This document shows positions 1-10,914 of a stretch of 58,145 nucleotides of DNA, piece after piece (the first letter of the stretch is position 1; the number at the start of each line of letters is the position of its first letter). The translations under genes and the position numbers were made by a program. Origin of the DNA: Sphaerosporella brunnea (Eukaryota > Ascomycota > Pezizomycetes > Pezizales > Pyronemataceae); NCBI GenBank assembly GCA_008704415.1, contig VXIS01000310.1:1-58145 (forward strand), read 5' to 3'. Under the pieces are notes generated by a model. It was not told the origin of the DNA. It saw only the letters and a program-made list of their open reading frames with translations, and did not search any database.

Positions 1-61
1 GTGTAACACGTGCACAACCCCCTTAAACCAAACTGTGTTCTCCTCACGCTTCAAAAGGCCT

Positions 62-560
62 TTATGCCACGCCCCCATCAGGGTGCTGGATACCGAGCGC
101 ATTTAACATGGTATTATGCTCTGTAATCTTAGCTCGACTCGCGCTCATAAGCCCATACCGTTGCCAACTTCTCATGCACTGCAAGGCCTTGACAGCTTTG
201 TCACTCAGCTGGCAAGGACGCTCGTCAAGTGTGATGTTTGCGCTGTTGAAGTCCCGATCTGGCTCAGCGGACATGGCGGGTATTGACACAAATTCGAGCG
301 CCATTTTGGCGAGGTCTTTCCACTTATGATCAGTTTTATTGCGCACCCAGTATGCAATGACAGCGGTGAATGCCTCTGGTTCAAGCAGCGCTTATTCTTG
401 AAACAACTGCAAGGCATCCCGCTGGTCTGCCGGTAGTTGAGCCTGCCGGTTTCCTTGCCACTGATTTCTAAACAAGTCATCTTTTGCTGTGTTGATGACG
501 TTCGGAGGCGGTTGTTTAGTGGTTAGTTGAGGATGTTTGGCGGCGGTCGTTTTGCAACTG
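62..560 (-). pseudogene. hAT transposase C-terminal fragment (decayed)
   Basis: The minus-strand translation carries the hAT dimerisation signature: a stretch reading MALEFVSIPAMSAEPDR, then CQLSDKAVKALQCMRSW, a typical end of fungal hAT transposases. Continuing upstream in the same frame (about 350-560) gives QRDALQLFQE, a TAA stop, then LLEPEAFTAVIAYWV, so the coding sequence runs on through one nonsense codon. Only the C-terminal fifth or so of a hAT transposase is present. The catalytic core and BED finger are missing, and no terminal inverted repeat is seen before the window edge. Family membership is seen in the sequence; inactivity is inferred from the stop and truncation. Confidence 0.75.
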
Positions 561-644
561 ACGAAGATGGCAAAGATAGAGAATTCTTTTTCTCCAGTGC
601 ATGTTCGTTCCCCTTGAGGCGCACTGGTTGCACATTCCAGCTCT

Positions 645-1151
645 CGTCATTTTGTTTCAATCATGTTGCATTCGGCCACGTGCGGCCATTGCATATATAG
701 AAAAGGGAGACTGTGCTACCCCTTAGGACGAAGCCTACTACTGGGGCCTGCGGCTCTCTTAAGGAAAGAAAATTTATCAAATCACAAAAGGTATACTGAA
801 AGGATTGTGTTTCACCCCCTCTTCCACTCCGCACGTCCGGAGCCTGCTGCTCCCTCTCCTTCCCCTTCCCCGTCTCCTCCCTCTTCTTTTTCCCCCCCTT
901 GGGTTTGCGAGGCCAGTGTGGCTTGGTGTCAGCGGCTCCGCCAATGAAGACGTTGATGGTTACACTACCGACCCGAGCCACTTGGGCGCAGCACGGGATG
1001 CTCCTCCTGGCTGATTAAGCCGCAGTGCAGCCCAACGGCCGCCTGCGTTTCTTTCTCTCAACCTTCTTCCATCCCTCTTTCGCCTCAGCCTCATCGCGGG
1101 GGGGGTCGGGGCTGGTGCATCTGGCATATCGGGTGTTGGGTGCACCGCAAC
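645..1151 (-). mobile_element. LINE 3' end fragment (family shared with 16.5-17.1 kb)
   Basis: Minus-strand end of a non-LTR retrotransposon. The terminal part (about 645-700) has the family 3' signature: a GGCC palindrome followed by GAATGCAACATGATTGAAAC and an A-rich tail. Inside, the translation around 820-1090 (QVARVGSVTINVFIGGA, then a K/E/G-rich stretch) closely matches the plus-strand copy at 16706-17060. An in-frame TAA interrupts the older reading frame near 1017. The upstream side is cut by the solo LTR at 1157, which inserted into or directly beside this fragment. Confidence 0.65.
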
Positions 1152-1156
1152 CAGTG
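1152..1156. repeat. Target-site duplication CAGTG, left of LTR A
   Basis: CAGTG directly precedes the TG of the LTR at 1157 and recurs immediately after its terminal CA (2712-2716). A 5 bp duplication is typical of retroviral-type integrases of Ty1/copia and Ty3/gypsy elements. Confidence 0.8.
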
Positions 1157-2711
1157 TGTGAGCCTTTTCCTTATATCTTGAGTCAAGGCTGAGAGTGGGT
1201 TATCCTTTAGCTAATAGAAAAGCCAGGAAGTCTCGATTATCACAATGTAATAATCTTAAGGGGTTCTGTTCGATTTCTGAAAAGACAACAGAGAAGAGGA
1301 TCTGTGTCTCTATGAGGAGGCTTGTGGTTCGTTTTCGTGTTTGATGAGGTTCGTCTTGTTCCTTGAAGCTGATGGTTCTGAAGATCTGGAGGAGTCGTGT
1401 GGGCAGGAACGGCCCTCTTTATAGTAGAACCCGCTCGTCCTCAATCGTCGAGCTGAGGGTCAGTGGGAATGCTTCTAACCCTGAATAATAGCGGGGTAAA
1501 TTCTGCCGTTTGCTTTTGAGGGTGTGCTCGTACGAGGACAGAGAAATGATTCATGCATACAGCACGATCATTCCCCACTCGTGAGTCATTTCTGTATTCT
1601 GGTGCGTCGTCATATCTATAATTGCAGGACGCTGGCACAATCGTCAGCATGCCCTACGGCCTGCCTTGATTGTGCCCCCTTGCGAGACTAGACTCTTGCA
1701 CTCTGACGAGTCCAACTTATTGTGCAGGATGCTGGCGTTATCGGCTTGCCCTGTGGCCAGCTTTGATTACGCCCCCTTGCTCAGCTGAACTTGCAGTACA
1801 CCATTAGCAGATGAGGTATTATCAGACTCTGCGGCAGACGCGGGCACCGATGGCTCGTCATATCAATATCGATGTGGGGGTTCTCCTGCCGTATCATACC
1901 GCCGAAGCACGCCATATGAATACAACACCCACACCGGTGACTAGACTCTGCATATTGGACTCCACCTTTGTCTGCTGGCCTTTCTCCTCATTCTGCCGGC
2001 TGATTGACTCCGACGCCTTGCAGGCAGTCCTCGTATCTGGCAGTCTCGTCGTTGTGCAGGGTGGTGTGGCGGCTTGCTTCATAAACAGGCTCGTCGCTCC
2101 CCTCGCTCTTACTCCTCCATCCTTTTCTTCCATCTCTACTACTCTCTTTTACTCTTTAATCTCGGGACGCCCAACAGACCCTCGTTACCTACGCACCATA
2201 CGGTCTTGAGCACCCAAAGGCACGCGGTCGGGAGGCACCCCCAGCAATGCTACTCTTGTAACATCCTGACCAGTCGTTTGTCGGCAACGGGACCAAGCTA
2301 TCTTGCTTAGTACTGACGTTTGATGTAAGTATCTCTTTCGGACGTCCCTTCAGTTTTCCCTTGGCTGGCGATATTCCCAGCTCCTCGGATCGTGGCCCTC
2401 GTGAGGTCCTTGGCGCTTAACGCGCTTAGTCCTTCGGGCCCCGCAACTGTCGACTCGATGTGCTCTTCATTATAATCGGTTGAGCTAGCCGTGGTACGCG
2501 CGGCACTTGGCCCGGTCAGCGTCCGGACTCGAGGAGCGGCCAAGCAGTAACGGGACACTTGTACCGCCTCCTTGGATGCGGGGACTCCGGGAGCGTTCGA
2601 GGGGTGGCCTTATAGGCCTACTGACTGATTCTTGGATGTCGGTACTATTCAATGATTACAAATGTACCATTCTTGTACCAAAATCCCATTGTCATAGTTT
2701 AGGGTGTGACA
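1157..2711. mobile_element. Solo LTR A (1,555 bp)
   Basis: A 1,555 bp unit with TG...CA ends (TGTGAGCC ... GGTGTGACA), flanked by CAGTG on both sides. It is about 98% identical to 49180-50733 (roughly thirty differences by eye, mostly transitions, plus a 1 bp indel). No internal gag-pol lies between two LTRs here, so it is a solo LTR left by LTR-LTR recombination. Read on the minus strand it begins TGTCACACCC and carries CCTATAAGG about 90 bp in. That resembles the start and promoter of many fungal LTRs, so the element probably pointed to the minus strand (inference). Short ORFs inside it, for example 1811-2209, match no domain and are not called as genes. Confidence 0.85.
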
Positions 2712-2716
2712 CAGTG
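2712..2716. repeat. Target-site duplication CAGTG, right of LTR A
   Basis: Second copy of the 5 bp repeat that brackets LTR A, matching 1152-1156 exactly. Confidence 0.8.
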
Positions 2717-2789
2717 CGTCGCTCGGCCCTACATGCTTCGAGTGCATTAGGGAGCGGGGGGAAGAGATCTCCAGTGCGTGTTTCGTCGG

Positions 2790-3437
2790 TTACTGCGCCG
2801 GGCGAGTGGGTCCGGAGCGCTTACGTTTCGACTTTGCCGCAGCGGGTGGAGCTTCCGACGTCTCTGCCACCGTCATTGCGGATCGGAGCGGGGGTGTGGG
2901 CGGTCTCTGGGTGGCCAAATTCGCGACCCATGGCGGGGGCGACGTCTGGGTCGCCCCGTGTGATACCGGCGTAGTTAGAGGGCATTTCACTTCGAGCCCC
3001 TTGAGCCGAACCAGAAGCTCACCGTTCTGAGCAGAGAGCTTGTCGACCGTATCTTTCATCTCAAGTACGATCGTGACCAACCTGGCCACGCTGGTATGGT
3101 GTCCTTCCTTGAAGGCGTCGATACGCCATTCCAAAAGTAATTCGAAATCCTCGATGATGGCGGTCCAAGGGGAGTCTGAGTCCGGGACCTGCATCTCCAC
3201 ATCGTATACCAAATTGTTGTATTGATGTATGCCAAAAGCCCTCGCCTGCTCATGCTCCGTTTCCCATTCGGCGAGCACATGGGCAGCCTCAGCACGCTCT
3301 GTTGTGAACCCCCAGAGGTGTTCCGGGCGAGTACGTGTCTCTCGGCACGCTCTCTCAAAGTGACCGAACATCTGACACCTATCGCACGCGGCATTACGGC
3401 CCCCCTTTTTTGGGAAGAAAGAACAGTAGTAGGGCAT
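2790..3437 (-). CDS. CCHC zinc-knuckle protein, unknown function
   Basis: A 215-residue ORF. The frame is open further upstream to 3551, but the first ATG is at 3437, so that start is used. Residues 18-31 form a CCHC zinc knuckle (CDRCQMFGHFERAC, C-x2-C-x4-H-x4-C), as in nucleic-acid-binding and Gag-like proteins. A probable coiled coil lies in the middle (VLEMKDTVDKLSAQNGELL), followed by a proline-rich stretch and a basic tail ending KSKRKRSGPTRPAQ. A decayed relative lies at about 40640-41230 on the plus strand, where an acidic DSDSDIP patch and the basic tail recur and the similarity runs a few bases past the stop. It could be a host nucleic-acid-binding gene or the Gag-like ORF of an unrecognised mobile element. 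The LTR ends 73 bp beyond its stop. An intron upstream of the chosen ATG cannot be excluded. Confidence 0.55.
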   Translation of the reverse strand: MPYYCSFFPKKGGRNAACDRCQMFGHFERACRETRTRPEHLWGFTTERAEAAHVLAEWETEHEQARAFGIHQYNNLVYDVEMQVPDSDSPWTAIIEDFELLLEWRIDAFKEGHHTSVARLVTIVLEMKDTVDKLSAQNGELLVRLKGLEVKCPLTTPVSHGATQTSPPPWVANLATQRPPTPPLRSAMTVAETSEAPPAAAKSKRKRSGPTRPAQ

Positions 3438-3540
3438 TGAGGCAGGAGTGGGGTTCGTGATGGTTGGTATAGACCAATCAGAGAGCACCACGTTGCGGAT
3501 TGGCGCTGATAAGCACGAAGCGAGTGGTGTGTAGGAAGGA

Positions 3541-3773
3541 TGGCGGCTCACGTCATATTACATAAGTCTGCACTGCAGACCGACCCAGTCCACAGAAATT
3601 TGGTCCAGACCGTCCAGTCCGCTGGAAATCCCGGACTGGGTCATCGCAGTCCACCAAAAAGAGTGGTCTGGACAGGACTTTGGCTGACCGTCCAGGCCGA
3701 CGGGCAGGCCGCCACGGCCCGTGAGGAACACTGACCAGAATCGTCAAACGCACCACCGAAAACACCAAGCAGT
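3541..3773. other. Intergenic stretch with imperfect inverted repeats
   Basis: No coding signal. The stretch is rich in GTCCAGACC and its complement GGTCTGGAC in both orientations (3602-3680), which could fold into a hairpin or be a worn MITE. No clean ends or target-site duplication are visible. Confidence 0.3.
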
Positions 3774-4320
3774 CTATAACAGGATGCCTCCATCAGGCCA
3801 TGATCCGACTTTGGCAGTGCCCAGGAAGTCTATGACGGCCTCCGTGCACCTATCATTGAAGAGCAGAGCGGAGGTTGCCGTCGCCAACGAGCACTTCCGT
3901 CCTCCTCCCTTCGTCGCCTCCGAGACGCTCCTCCAGAGGACCTACTGCTCGTCGTTCCACCTCTTGCAAAACATGAAGAGGTGGTCCCGTGTCAGGACGG
4001 CGCCGCTGCCGCACCACCAGCACCTGTAATCTGCGCGTCGGCCTGTCTTGAGTAGGTATGGGCCTATGAGCGCTTTGCCGGTGTGGAGCTGGTAGAAGCG
4101 CGATGCCAGCGACGTCTTGGTCTTGGCCGCAGTGGGGTCACGCTTCTTGCGCCGCCGGTACTACGTTTTGGCGGCGCAGTGCTTGGACAGCCATTCGTCT
4201 CTGTCCCGGCACCTTGCCTGTGTGGTCTGGCGGCCAATAGCCGCGAGTGTTTTTCCCGTTATCCCGATATCACAATATTCTGTAACCTCAATCTGGCGCC
4301 GTGACAGTCTTTCCCTCCGG
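3774..4320 (-). pseudogene. LINE ORF2 C-terminal fragment (zinc knuckle end)
   Basis: The minus-strand translation aligns along its length with the C-terminus of the better preserved LINE at 56179-57465. It shows TLAAIGRQTTQARCRDRDEWL-like linker sequence, then ASRFYQLHTGKALIGPYLLK, then a knuckle RCWWCGSGAVLTRDHLFMFC, then DRCTEAVIDFLGT and a stop at 3774. Two in-frame stops (a TAG in the linker, and a TAG after the knuckle) make it non-functional. RNase H and RT are absent from this copy. It sits just beyond the 3' tail of the next LINE copy, so two LINE relics lie head to tail. Confidence 0.75.
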
Positions 4321-4572
4321 CGGGTTAGAGTTGACTAAGCTCATTCATCTTCAGGGAGACGCCCCGATCTGTCTGGATAGGCGTCATCAAAGCAATTGTT
4401 ACCTTCCAGACAACTGATTAACTTGGCTGGTTCCCACTTTGGCTGATGGTCGCCAGTTCACATGACCAAACCCTAGAACTTCTGCCTCCGTCTGTGCAGT
4501 CAATAGTCCAGTATCCAATCAGCAAATCACTCCTGCGCGCCCTCAATCTCAACCGAAGGTAGGGGGTCCTGT

Positions 4573-7500
4573 TTGTTTGTTCGTTTTCATCACATTGCAT
4601 TCGGCCGCATGCAGTCATCGCATACAGTTTCAGAATCACCGCCACCACTAGGCACGTGTCCTACTGTGGGGTCTGATCCTCTGAAAGAAACAACGAAAGC
4701 AAGAAAACAACAAGCGTGGATCGCACCAAAAAGATTTGTGACATTTACGTGGACAAAAGAGGCAGATGCATGCCCTATTCAGCCGCGTTCCTCTCTTCGT
4801 GCCTCTTGAGAAGGCCATCACCACCTCGTTGCAGCGCTCGTCCGCCAGTACGTCTCTAATTGACGTATTGATCTTCCACCTATTCGTACCCCCTTCTCGG
4901 GTCGCCTCGGCCACTACTTTCCATAGGGATATTTGCTTGTTGCGCCATCTCCGGCACGTCTTGAAGAGGTTGTTTCGGGCCTGCGTCAGCCTGTGGAGGC
5001 AGAATCAGCACGTGTCGTCCGCGCGGCGCTCGGTCTTCAGCAGGTAGGAGGCCGTCGGGGCTTTCTGCAGCCTCCGTTGGAACCTTCTTGGTGTTGCAGG
5101 CGACTGTATTCGCTTCGGCCCTCTTGTACTAGCTCTTAGGTCGTCAGCACCTGGCAAGCCATCTGTCGCGATCATGTCGCTTGGCCAGCCGTGCTGATTC
5201 TGGCACTGTGGGCGAGCGATGCGTTGTCGAGGAACTCGAAAGCCTTCAACGAGAACTGGTGACTGGTGGTTTCATTGGTAAGCCGGTCGCCCTGCCACGT
5301 TCCAGGAAAGTCATTGTCGTCTGGCGACCAGCGGAATTCCGTGGTCCATCCCACTACTAGAATGTCGCTCTCCGCACAAGCAATCGTTGGTACAATCTTG
5401 TGGCCCGGTGATGGCCCGATGTGCTGCTGCCGTTGGAGGGCGGCCTGCGCATTCACGAAGAGACGGAGGGTGATAGCCGTTGTCCTTTCAGGGAGGCGGT
5501 GCAGTGCTCGCTCTTGGCCGGCTGCGATGCCTAACAGTTCGACGTCCTAGGCTTCATTGTGAGAGCCAAGGTACTTGGCTGTTCCCATCCGTTGGCATTC
5601 TGAGATTCGTCTCGTAACCGCGGCGTTTCCGCAGATCCCATCTTCTAGCATAGATCTGTTTGAGAACACGGATATCACGCTATTTGTAGGCCACTTCCGG
5701 TTTCTGGTCAGCAGCAGACCATCCGTTTTCCCCAAGTCGACGGCCGCGGCGTTGTCCTGGGACAAACGAAGACTGGCCACCGCGCATGTGTAGACCACGT
5801 CGTTGACAGCTGTGATGTTGTTCCTGGTGGCAACCCCGGCGACGGTGTTAGCATACCACAGGCCAAAGGCGCCTGCGGGGTCCATATCCGATAACACCCT
5901 TGGCAAGAGGCCGGCCAGGTACATTGTGAAGAGGATTGGCGATACAGACGCTCCGTGAGGGAAGCCCGTTCCGATCGCTACGGGGTCGCTAAGCTGTCCT
6001 TCGACCTTCATATGGGCGCATCTGTCGTACATAAAGGAGGCTGTCTAGTGAATGAGGCCAGGGAGAGCGTCAAGATCCGCGAGTCTGCGGATCAGGAAAG
6101 CCTTGGAGACATGCTTAGCAGCCCTTGACGTCCCTGGGGAAGACGCTGACGATCCGCTGGCCTTGCCGTACTGTTTAAGCGTCGTCCATGAGGAGCAGCA
6201 CTGCGTTGACGGTAGCTCTGCGGTTTTGGCTGCCAAATTGTTCTCCCTGAAGCTAGGAGCCGCCCTCAGTGGCGTTTGCCAGTACGCAGGTTGCCAATCG
6301 TTTTTTGTCCTTGGCGTAGCAGCATAGGAGAAAAATCACCGAGTGCGATCGAGCCTGGGAGTAGAAGTCTTTGCCAGGCTTTGGGATAAGCACGCCAGTG
6401 GCCTGTCACCATCGATTCGGCTGGTGGCCTTTGCAAACGCATACGCGCACGAGGGATATAAACCCTTCGCAATGCCATTTCGACACCAGGCGTACGGCCA
6501 GCGTGCCAAGCTTATTGGGACCGGCCGCCGAACGGAAGGCTTGAGCTCAGCATGCCTGCTCCATTTCGTCCTCTTCGACTAAACACATTTCGGCTGAGGT
6601 TGTCGAGCTCCTGACCGGGCCAGTTGTCCTTCGGTGGCGACGGGAAGGCTTGTCGGGCCATCATGGGGATTTTTTGCGCTACAGTCGCAGCCGTGGCCCG
6701 AGAAGGGGCCCCCTCCGTTGTGGGAAGAGGCGGCCGCTCGTTTACATAGCGTAGAGCATTCCTGGTGTCGACAGGCCCGGCATGATCGAGCAAGCTAGAC
6801 CAGTGCCCGCGTTTATCCCGACGGATGCTGCTCTCGGGGATTGGCGCGCGTTCTTTGACTGCCTGCTGGCTGGTGCGTTGATGGCTCGGAAATGAGCGTT
6901 TAACTGAGCTCGGCACTCGCCTGAGCTGGTCAATGTGCTCATTCCACCAGCGCTTGGATCGTGCGGAGCTGCGTAGGGGTTTGTCCTGCTCCTGCAGGCG
7001 GCCGACCAGGGTTTTGGAGATCCAGTCGGCTTCCTCGTGGTCGCCGATTTGGACTGTTGGCCTCTTGTCTGCGTTGCGGTTCCAGGCGCACTCGGCTTTC
7101 TTCTGCTGTTCCTCTGACATGCCTGCGATTTCCCTGGCTCCCAGCCAGTTATCTCCTTGCCAGTGCCGGAATCCAAAGGGTAGTTGTCGACGCAGCCCCA
7201 GACTGAGAGTGCCTGATCGGAGCCTGTTGCATGCCCGGCCGCGGCCGCGGTCCGGTGGTTGACGTTTTGGCCTGCGGTTGACATTGTGAGGTCCAGGATC
7301 ACTGGAAGGCCGCCTCAGTCGAATGTTGGGTTGTCGTCGTTCCAGATCGTCATCCCGTGTAGGTCTATGACGGAATGGAGCCAGGCGGCGGCTCGATTAT
7401 TGTGGCATGTCGGGTCCTCGCGAGCGTTGTGGGAGTTGAAATCACTGGCCAGGCCGGATTTGTCGGTTCTCCGCAAAGCCTCCCAGTGCTCAAGCCGGCT

Positions 7501-7640
7501 GGGGCGTTGTCTCCAGAATCCGACGTTTGCTGGATCGTGACCGAATTAGTCATACCCGTTGACGAGGTGGCATCGCGAGCCGGACAGCGTCGACCACCAT
7601 GACGTCGCCTTCTCACCGCTCGCGAGAAGGTATTGGCATT
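4573..7640 (-). mobile_element. Decayed LINE: endonuclease, RT, RNase H, zinc knuckle
   Basis: About 3.1 kb of a non-LTR retrotransposon read on the minus strand. In transcript order it has: an apurinic-type endonuclease motif SDFNSHNAREDP with ITIW-like downstream sequence (about 7310-7450); a linker with RSKRWWNEHIDQLRRV (about 6900-6980); RT fragments SKAFLIRRLADL (about 6080) and GFPHGASVSPILF (about 5930-5970), where the YADD catalytic box has become LWYANTVAG; an RNase H piece NAQAALQRQ and GWTTEFRWSP (about 5330-5450); a knuckle CWFC...C (about 4960-5020); and an ORF end with DVLADERCNEVVMAF. The 3' end has the family GGCC hairpin and an A-rich tail at 4573-4625. Frameshifts and stops occur throughout. 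The order EN-RT-RNase H-CCHC fits Tad1/I-like fungal LINEs. Confidence 0.8.
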
Positions 7641-8111
7641 GGACGCAATGGTTCCGACCCTAATTTGACCAACCTCACAAGGCGAGACTTAGGTTGCCAC
7701 AGCACAGGCACCTCGTGATGCCTGTCCAGCGTTGACCACGTCAAGCCTCACCTTGGGCATAATGCATACCGGCATTGACCGCCCGCCCTCGTTGATTGAT
7801 CTGTGACCACGAAGGCATCACCGGTGGCATGATGTTTGGTGTGCACATCCGGTTCCACGAGGCCATCTCAGACCTACCTATGTCCTGGCAGTCGCCTGAT
7901 GAATGGTTTGCTGCTGCGCTGACTGTTGAGCTGTATATATATCGCGGTTGGGACGATCTGTGCTGATACAATCACTACCTGGATCTCGTCTTTGCGCATT
8001 CTTGCGAGCGTGGTCAATTTTTCCCTTTCAGCCAGCATCTCAGGGCGACATCCCCGCCTGCCACGTTCATCGATATATTCTGAAATTGGACCCTTGCTGA
8101 GACTTACATAT
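7641..8111. other. No gene recognised
   Basis: May hold the worn 5' part of the neighbouring LINE, but no motif can be named. No promoter or RNA signal was seen. Confidence 0.4.
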
Positions 8112-8256
8112 CGTACCAGTGGTAAAGTGGAACAGCTCGAGCTGCAGCGCGAGCTCGCCCAAAGCTCGGACCCGATCCCGAGCCTCTGCCTCTACGAGAC
8201 GAGCCAGCTCGAGCTGTCCTTGGAGGTTTGATTCGGGCTGGCTCGTGTCCATCACT
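8112..8256 (-). repeat. GAGC-rich dispersed repeat, copy 1
   Basis: Read on the minus strand it starts TAGTGATGGACACGAGCC and is dominated by GAGCTCG/GAGCC words. It ends beside CCAGTGGTAAA in inverted orientation, so the ends resemble a hAT-like TIR (TAGTGATGG against CAGTGGTAA). Related copies lie at 39602-39745 (+) and about 45672-45802 (-). No 8 bp target duplication was found here. Confidence 0.45.
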
Positions 8257-8995
8257 AGGCGCGGTCAGCTGTTTAATCCAGGTCGACATTCTATCCCCCA
8301 CTGGGCGACCAGACTTCCGGATATATTGTTACACAGCGCACTCTTTGTTGCACCGGGTTGATCTTCACGTTCAGCTATATTTGTTCCAGAATATTCCATG
8401 AACGTCAACACCCGTCGCATGGGGCTGCGCGCCCAGAACGCGTCGTTTCGAAGCATTCGGGGCCGCTAGCCATCGTCGGTGCCGCTGGGACTCCAGGTGA
8501 ATTTGTCACGAGCAGTGGTCTTCATGGGCCCGCGGCCTCTGGGCACCGGGTGGCCCTGCGGATATCCTTGATCTCGAGGCCGGTCGGAATCCCAATGCCG
8601 TGTCCTCCGTGCTGTTTTGCCACGACCTACAACCATCCGGAATCAGCGGTGTATCGGTATATCTGACTCATTCACACTGTTGTCATCTAATGGGAGCCCT
8701 GGGAGCTGTTGTTTGAGGGGTGGTGGTTTGCTCGTTCGCTGAAATGAATTTCCCTCCAGCGTCATAGATATGCGTAGACGTGTAGGAGGATGGTTTGAAG
8801 AAGGCTGAGATGGGTCTCGTGTTGACAGTGAAGTGGTCCATGGCGACATGCATGAAGGCAACACCATGCTGGACCCTGCACTTCGCACGAAGGAACGATG
8901 TACCCTATCTGTGGTTACGACGATGGTGTATACTCAGGAATGGGCATGGAATGTCACTCGGCCGGATGCTACGCAGTGAAGCAAACGAAATCGCG
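8257..8995. other. No gene recognised
   Basis: About 740 bp between the GAGC repeat and the promoter of the 9.2 kb gene. Only short, motif-free ORFs are present. Confidence 0.4.
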
Positions 8996-8997
8996 GG

Positions 8998-9007
8998 GCA
9001 TAAATAG
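8998..9007 (+). promoter_or_regulatory. TATA-like element for the 9.2 kb gene
   Basis: GCATAAATAG lies about 190 bp upstream of the ATG at 9197, and the spacer is CA- and CT-rich as in fungal 5' leaders. Position and sequence fit a core promoter. No transcript evidence is available. Confidence 0.4.
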
Positions 9008-9196
9008 GTCCCTTTGTTCCCACCGGCTACTGGTTCCTACAATCAAACACACACGCATCATTCAAGCAATATCTGACCCACCCAACCATTATCAATCGCC
9101 CTTGCTCAAACAGCGGTCGAGCAACGCGCCCACCTTTTATCCGTGGCCACAAACCCACTTTCTCTAAACAGACTACCTCCTTCTCAACTTGTGACC

Positions 9197-10105
9197 ATGC
9201 CCTCGCAATCCTTACTTGACGAACTGGTTGCAGTCACCAACATACCCCGTCAAATGCTGATCAACCATTTCGGGCTTTGTATCCCCTTGCCCCCCGACGA
9301 GTTCCAGACGCTTGTGAAGGAGAAACCCGAACTTTGTACGTGTTGTTCACCTTCAGGGTTCACGGTTTGGCTGACCGGGCCAGTTGCGTTCCTCTATAGG
9401 TCCGTCGACTGGATTCAGAAGCATGCTGACGCCCGTGTTCAAAACTATGTCCGGTTCTGGACGCAATGGTGGATGTGGAAGTCCGGTCACGGACAACCAC
9501 TCCCTTTGATCGCGGATGGGGTGTATGCCCGCGTTTGGGCCTTTGTCGAGAGCAACGCCGACAAGCCGGCCATGGACGTCCGGCAAGTCGCAGCAAACTA
9601 CAACCTGGCGCGCGCCGGATTAGACGAGCTGTCTAGTCGTCAGGCAAACCAGCTTTGCATAGATGGTTCTGGACTGGAACCCGAGTGGAAAACCTGGCCT
9701 GAGCCTGCTCCGAATTTCGATGGTGCGCGGCCAGCCGAACTTCGGGGTCTGCCTATGGTTATGAAATGCGCGTTGGCCCAACCTGTGACTGTGGATATGA
9801 ACACCTGGGTGTGCCCGCAGGATTCCTGTCGCAAGAAGGGCATCGGAAAGTGCCAGTCCTACTCTACCTACTGGAACCATTGGAGGGATACGCACGGCCA
9901 CCATCTGCACTGCCCGTTCTGTCCCGGAGATCCTAAGTCGCGGCCTGTTTTCGTGAACAAATCAACATTTCAAAAACACTGCATGGCAGTGAGTCATCCG
10001 TGGAACGACGATATCAGCATCTATCTCCTGCAGAAGTGGATGCACGCCAATTCTGGCCCAGCCCGGTTGGCAAGCGAGGGTCAACGCCACTGGCGGCGTC
10101 GTTAG
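9197..10105 (+). CDS. C2H2-type zinc-finger-like protein, hypothetical
   Basis: A 302-residue uninterrupted frame. It is open further upstream, but the first ATG is at 9197 in a good context (ACCATGC). Two putative zinc sites lie near the C-terminus. The first is C206-x4-C211 with H228-x4-H233 (VCPQDSC ... NHWRDTH). The second is C239-x2-C242 with H261-x5-H267 (HCPFC ... HCMAVSH). The spacing is wider than in canonical C2H2 fingers, so the assignment is by pattern only. The N-terminal two thirds is Trp-rich (VDWIQKH, FWTQWWMWK) and matches nothing I recognise. A transcription or nucleic-acid-binding role is possible but unproven. Single-exon structure, codon regularity and a TATA-like element upstream support a real gene. 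Confidence 0.7.
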   Translation: MPSQSLLDELVAVTNIPRQMLINHFGLCIPLPPDEFQTLVKEKPELCTCCSPSGFTVWLTGPVAFLYRSVDWIQKHADARVQNYVRFWTQWWMWKSGHGQPLPLIADGVYARVWAFVESNADKPAMDVRQVAANYNLARAGLDELSSRQANQLCIDGSGLEPEWKTWPEPAPNFDGARPAELRGLPMVMKCALAQPVTVDMNTWVCPQDSCRKKGIGKCQSYSTYWNHWRDTHGHHLHCPFCPGDPKSRPVFVNKSTFQKHCMAVSHPWNDDISIYLLQKWMHANSGPARLASEGQRHWRRR

Positions 10106-10422
10106 TTGGGTGTTGGGGAGCTCTTTGTTTGAATGTGTTGATGGGGTGGTGGATTATTGCGCATGATGGGTTGCTTGCTGTGCTCTCTTCGATTTCTGTT
10201 GTTGGCTTCTCCTGGTTCTGTTGCTCATCTGGCAGGTCGTCGCACGGTGATTGTGCATGTTCTCTCCTTGTTTTCTGTTGTTTGCTTCCGTAGTCGCTCT
10301 TGCATATATGTATTCACGCTGGTAGTCGCTGGATGCGCTTTTCATTCTGGGTTTTGCAGACCAGAAATGCTGTTTCGCGGAGAAATACGGACCAACTGGC
10401 TATGTATCTGGAAATATTGCCC
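10106..10422. other. 3' flank of the zinc-finger gene, no gene seen
   Basis: T/G-rich sequence that probably includes the 3' UTR of the preceding gene. No coding signal. Confidence 0.35.
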
Positions 10423-10800
10423 TGGCCACGTTTTAACTTGGGAGTGCGCGTCTCAAGGGTTACAAATGTGCTGTATCCATTGTTGCCATCGCCGGGCCCG
10501 CTTGCCTGATGGTATTTGGGGTTGACATCTGCTCCTCGGGAGCTGCTCACCCTCCATCTGCAATATCATTCCATGTGCCTGATAGTTGGTGGGGCATTTG
10601 CACTGGCAGATGTATCATGTACGGCCGATATTCCCGTCCCCGGCACTTCTCCTGCCTGCAGCCGGCCGCATTTTAACATAGGAGTAAACAGTGCAAGGCA
10701 TGGTACACGTGCTGAACCCCTTGCTGTCGTCGCCGTGTATGCGTGGTTAGCACCGGTATATATATGGTTGAGTCTGCTCCTCCGGGTACCACCCCCACCG
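10423..10800. repeat. Diverged tandem duplication (about 240 bp period)
   Basis: Block 10423-10560 recurs at about 10660-10800. The shared order is GGCC-ATTTTAAC, GGGAGT or AGGAGT, a GTGCTG core, TTGC-GTCGCCG, then TCTGCTCCTC-GGG. Identity is roughly two thirds by eye. A shorter related block sits at about 44016-44100 (GTGCTGTATCCATT and ACGGCCGATAT). Confidence 0.4.
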
Positions 10801-10914
10801 CCGTCTCCCCCTCCGCTTTCACGTCCGGCTTGCAATCATGCTGAATGTTGCTTTCAGCTAGGATTGGCTGGTGGTGAATCGGACGACCCACAAGAGAACA
10901 AGGGAGCTCACGGA

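Noticed and set aside
1811..2209. 132-codon open frame, repeated at 49834-50232
   Set aside because: It is conserved only because the two LTRs are near-identical. It shows no domain, and several differences between the copies change residues.
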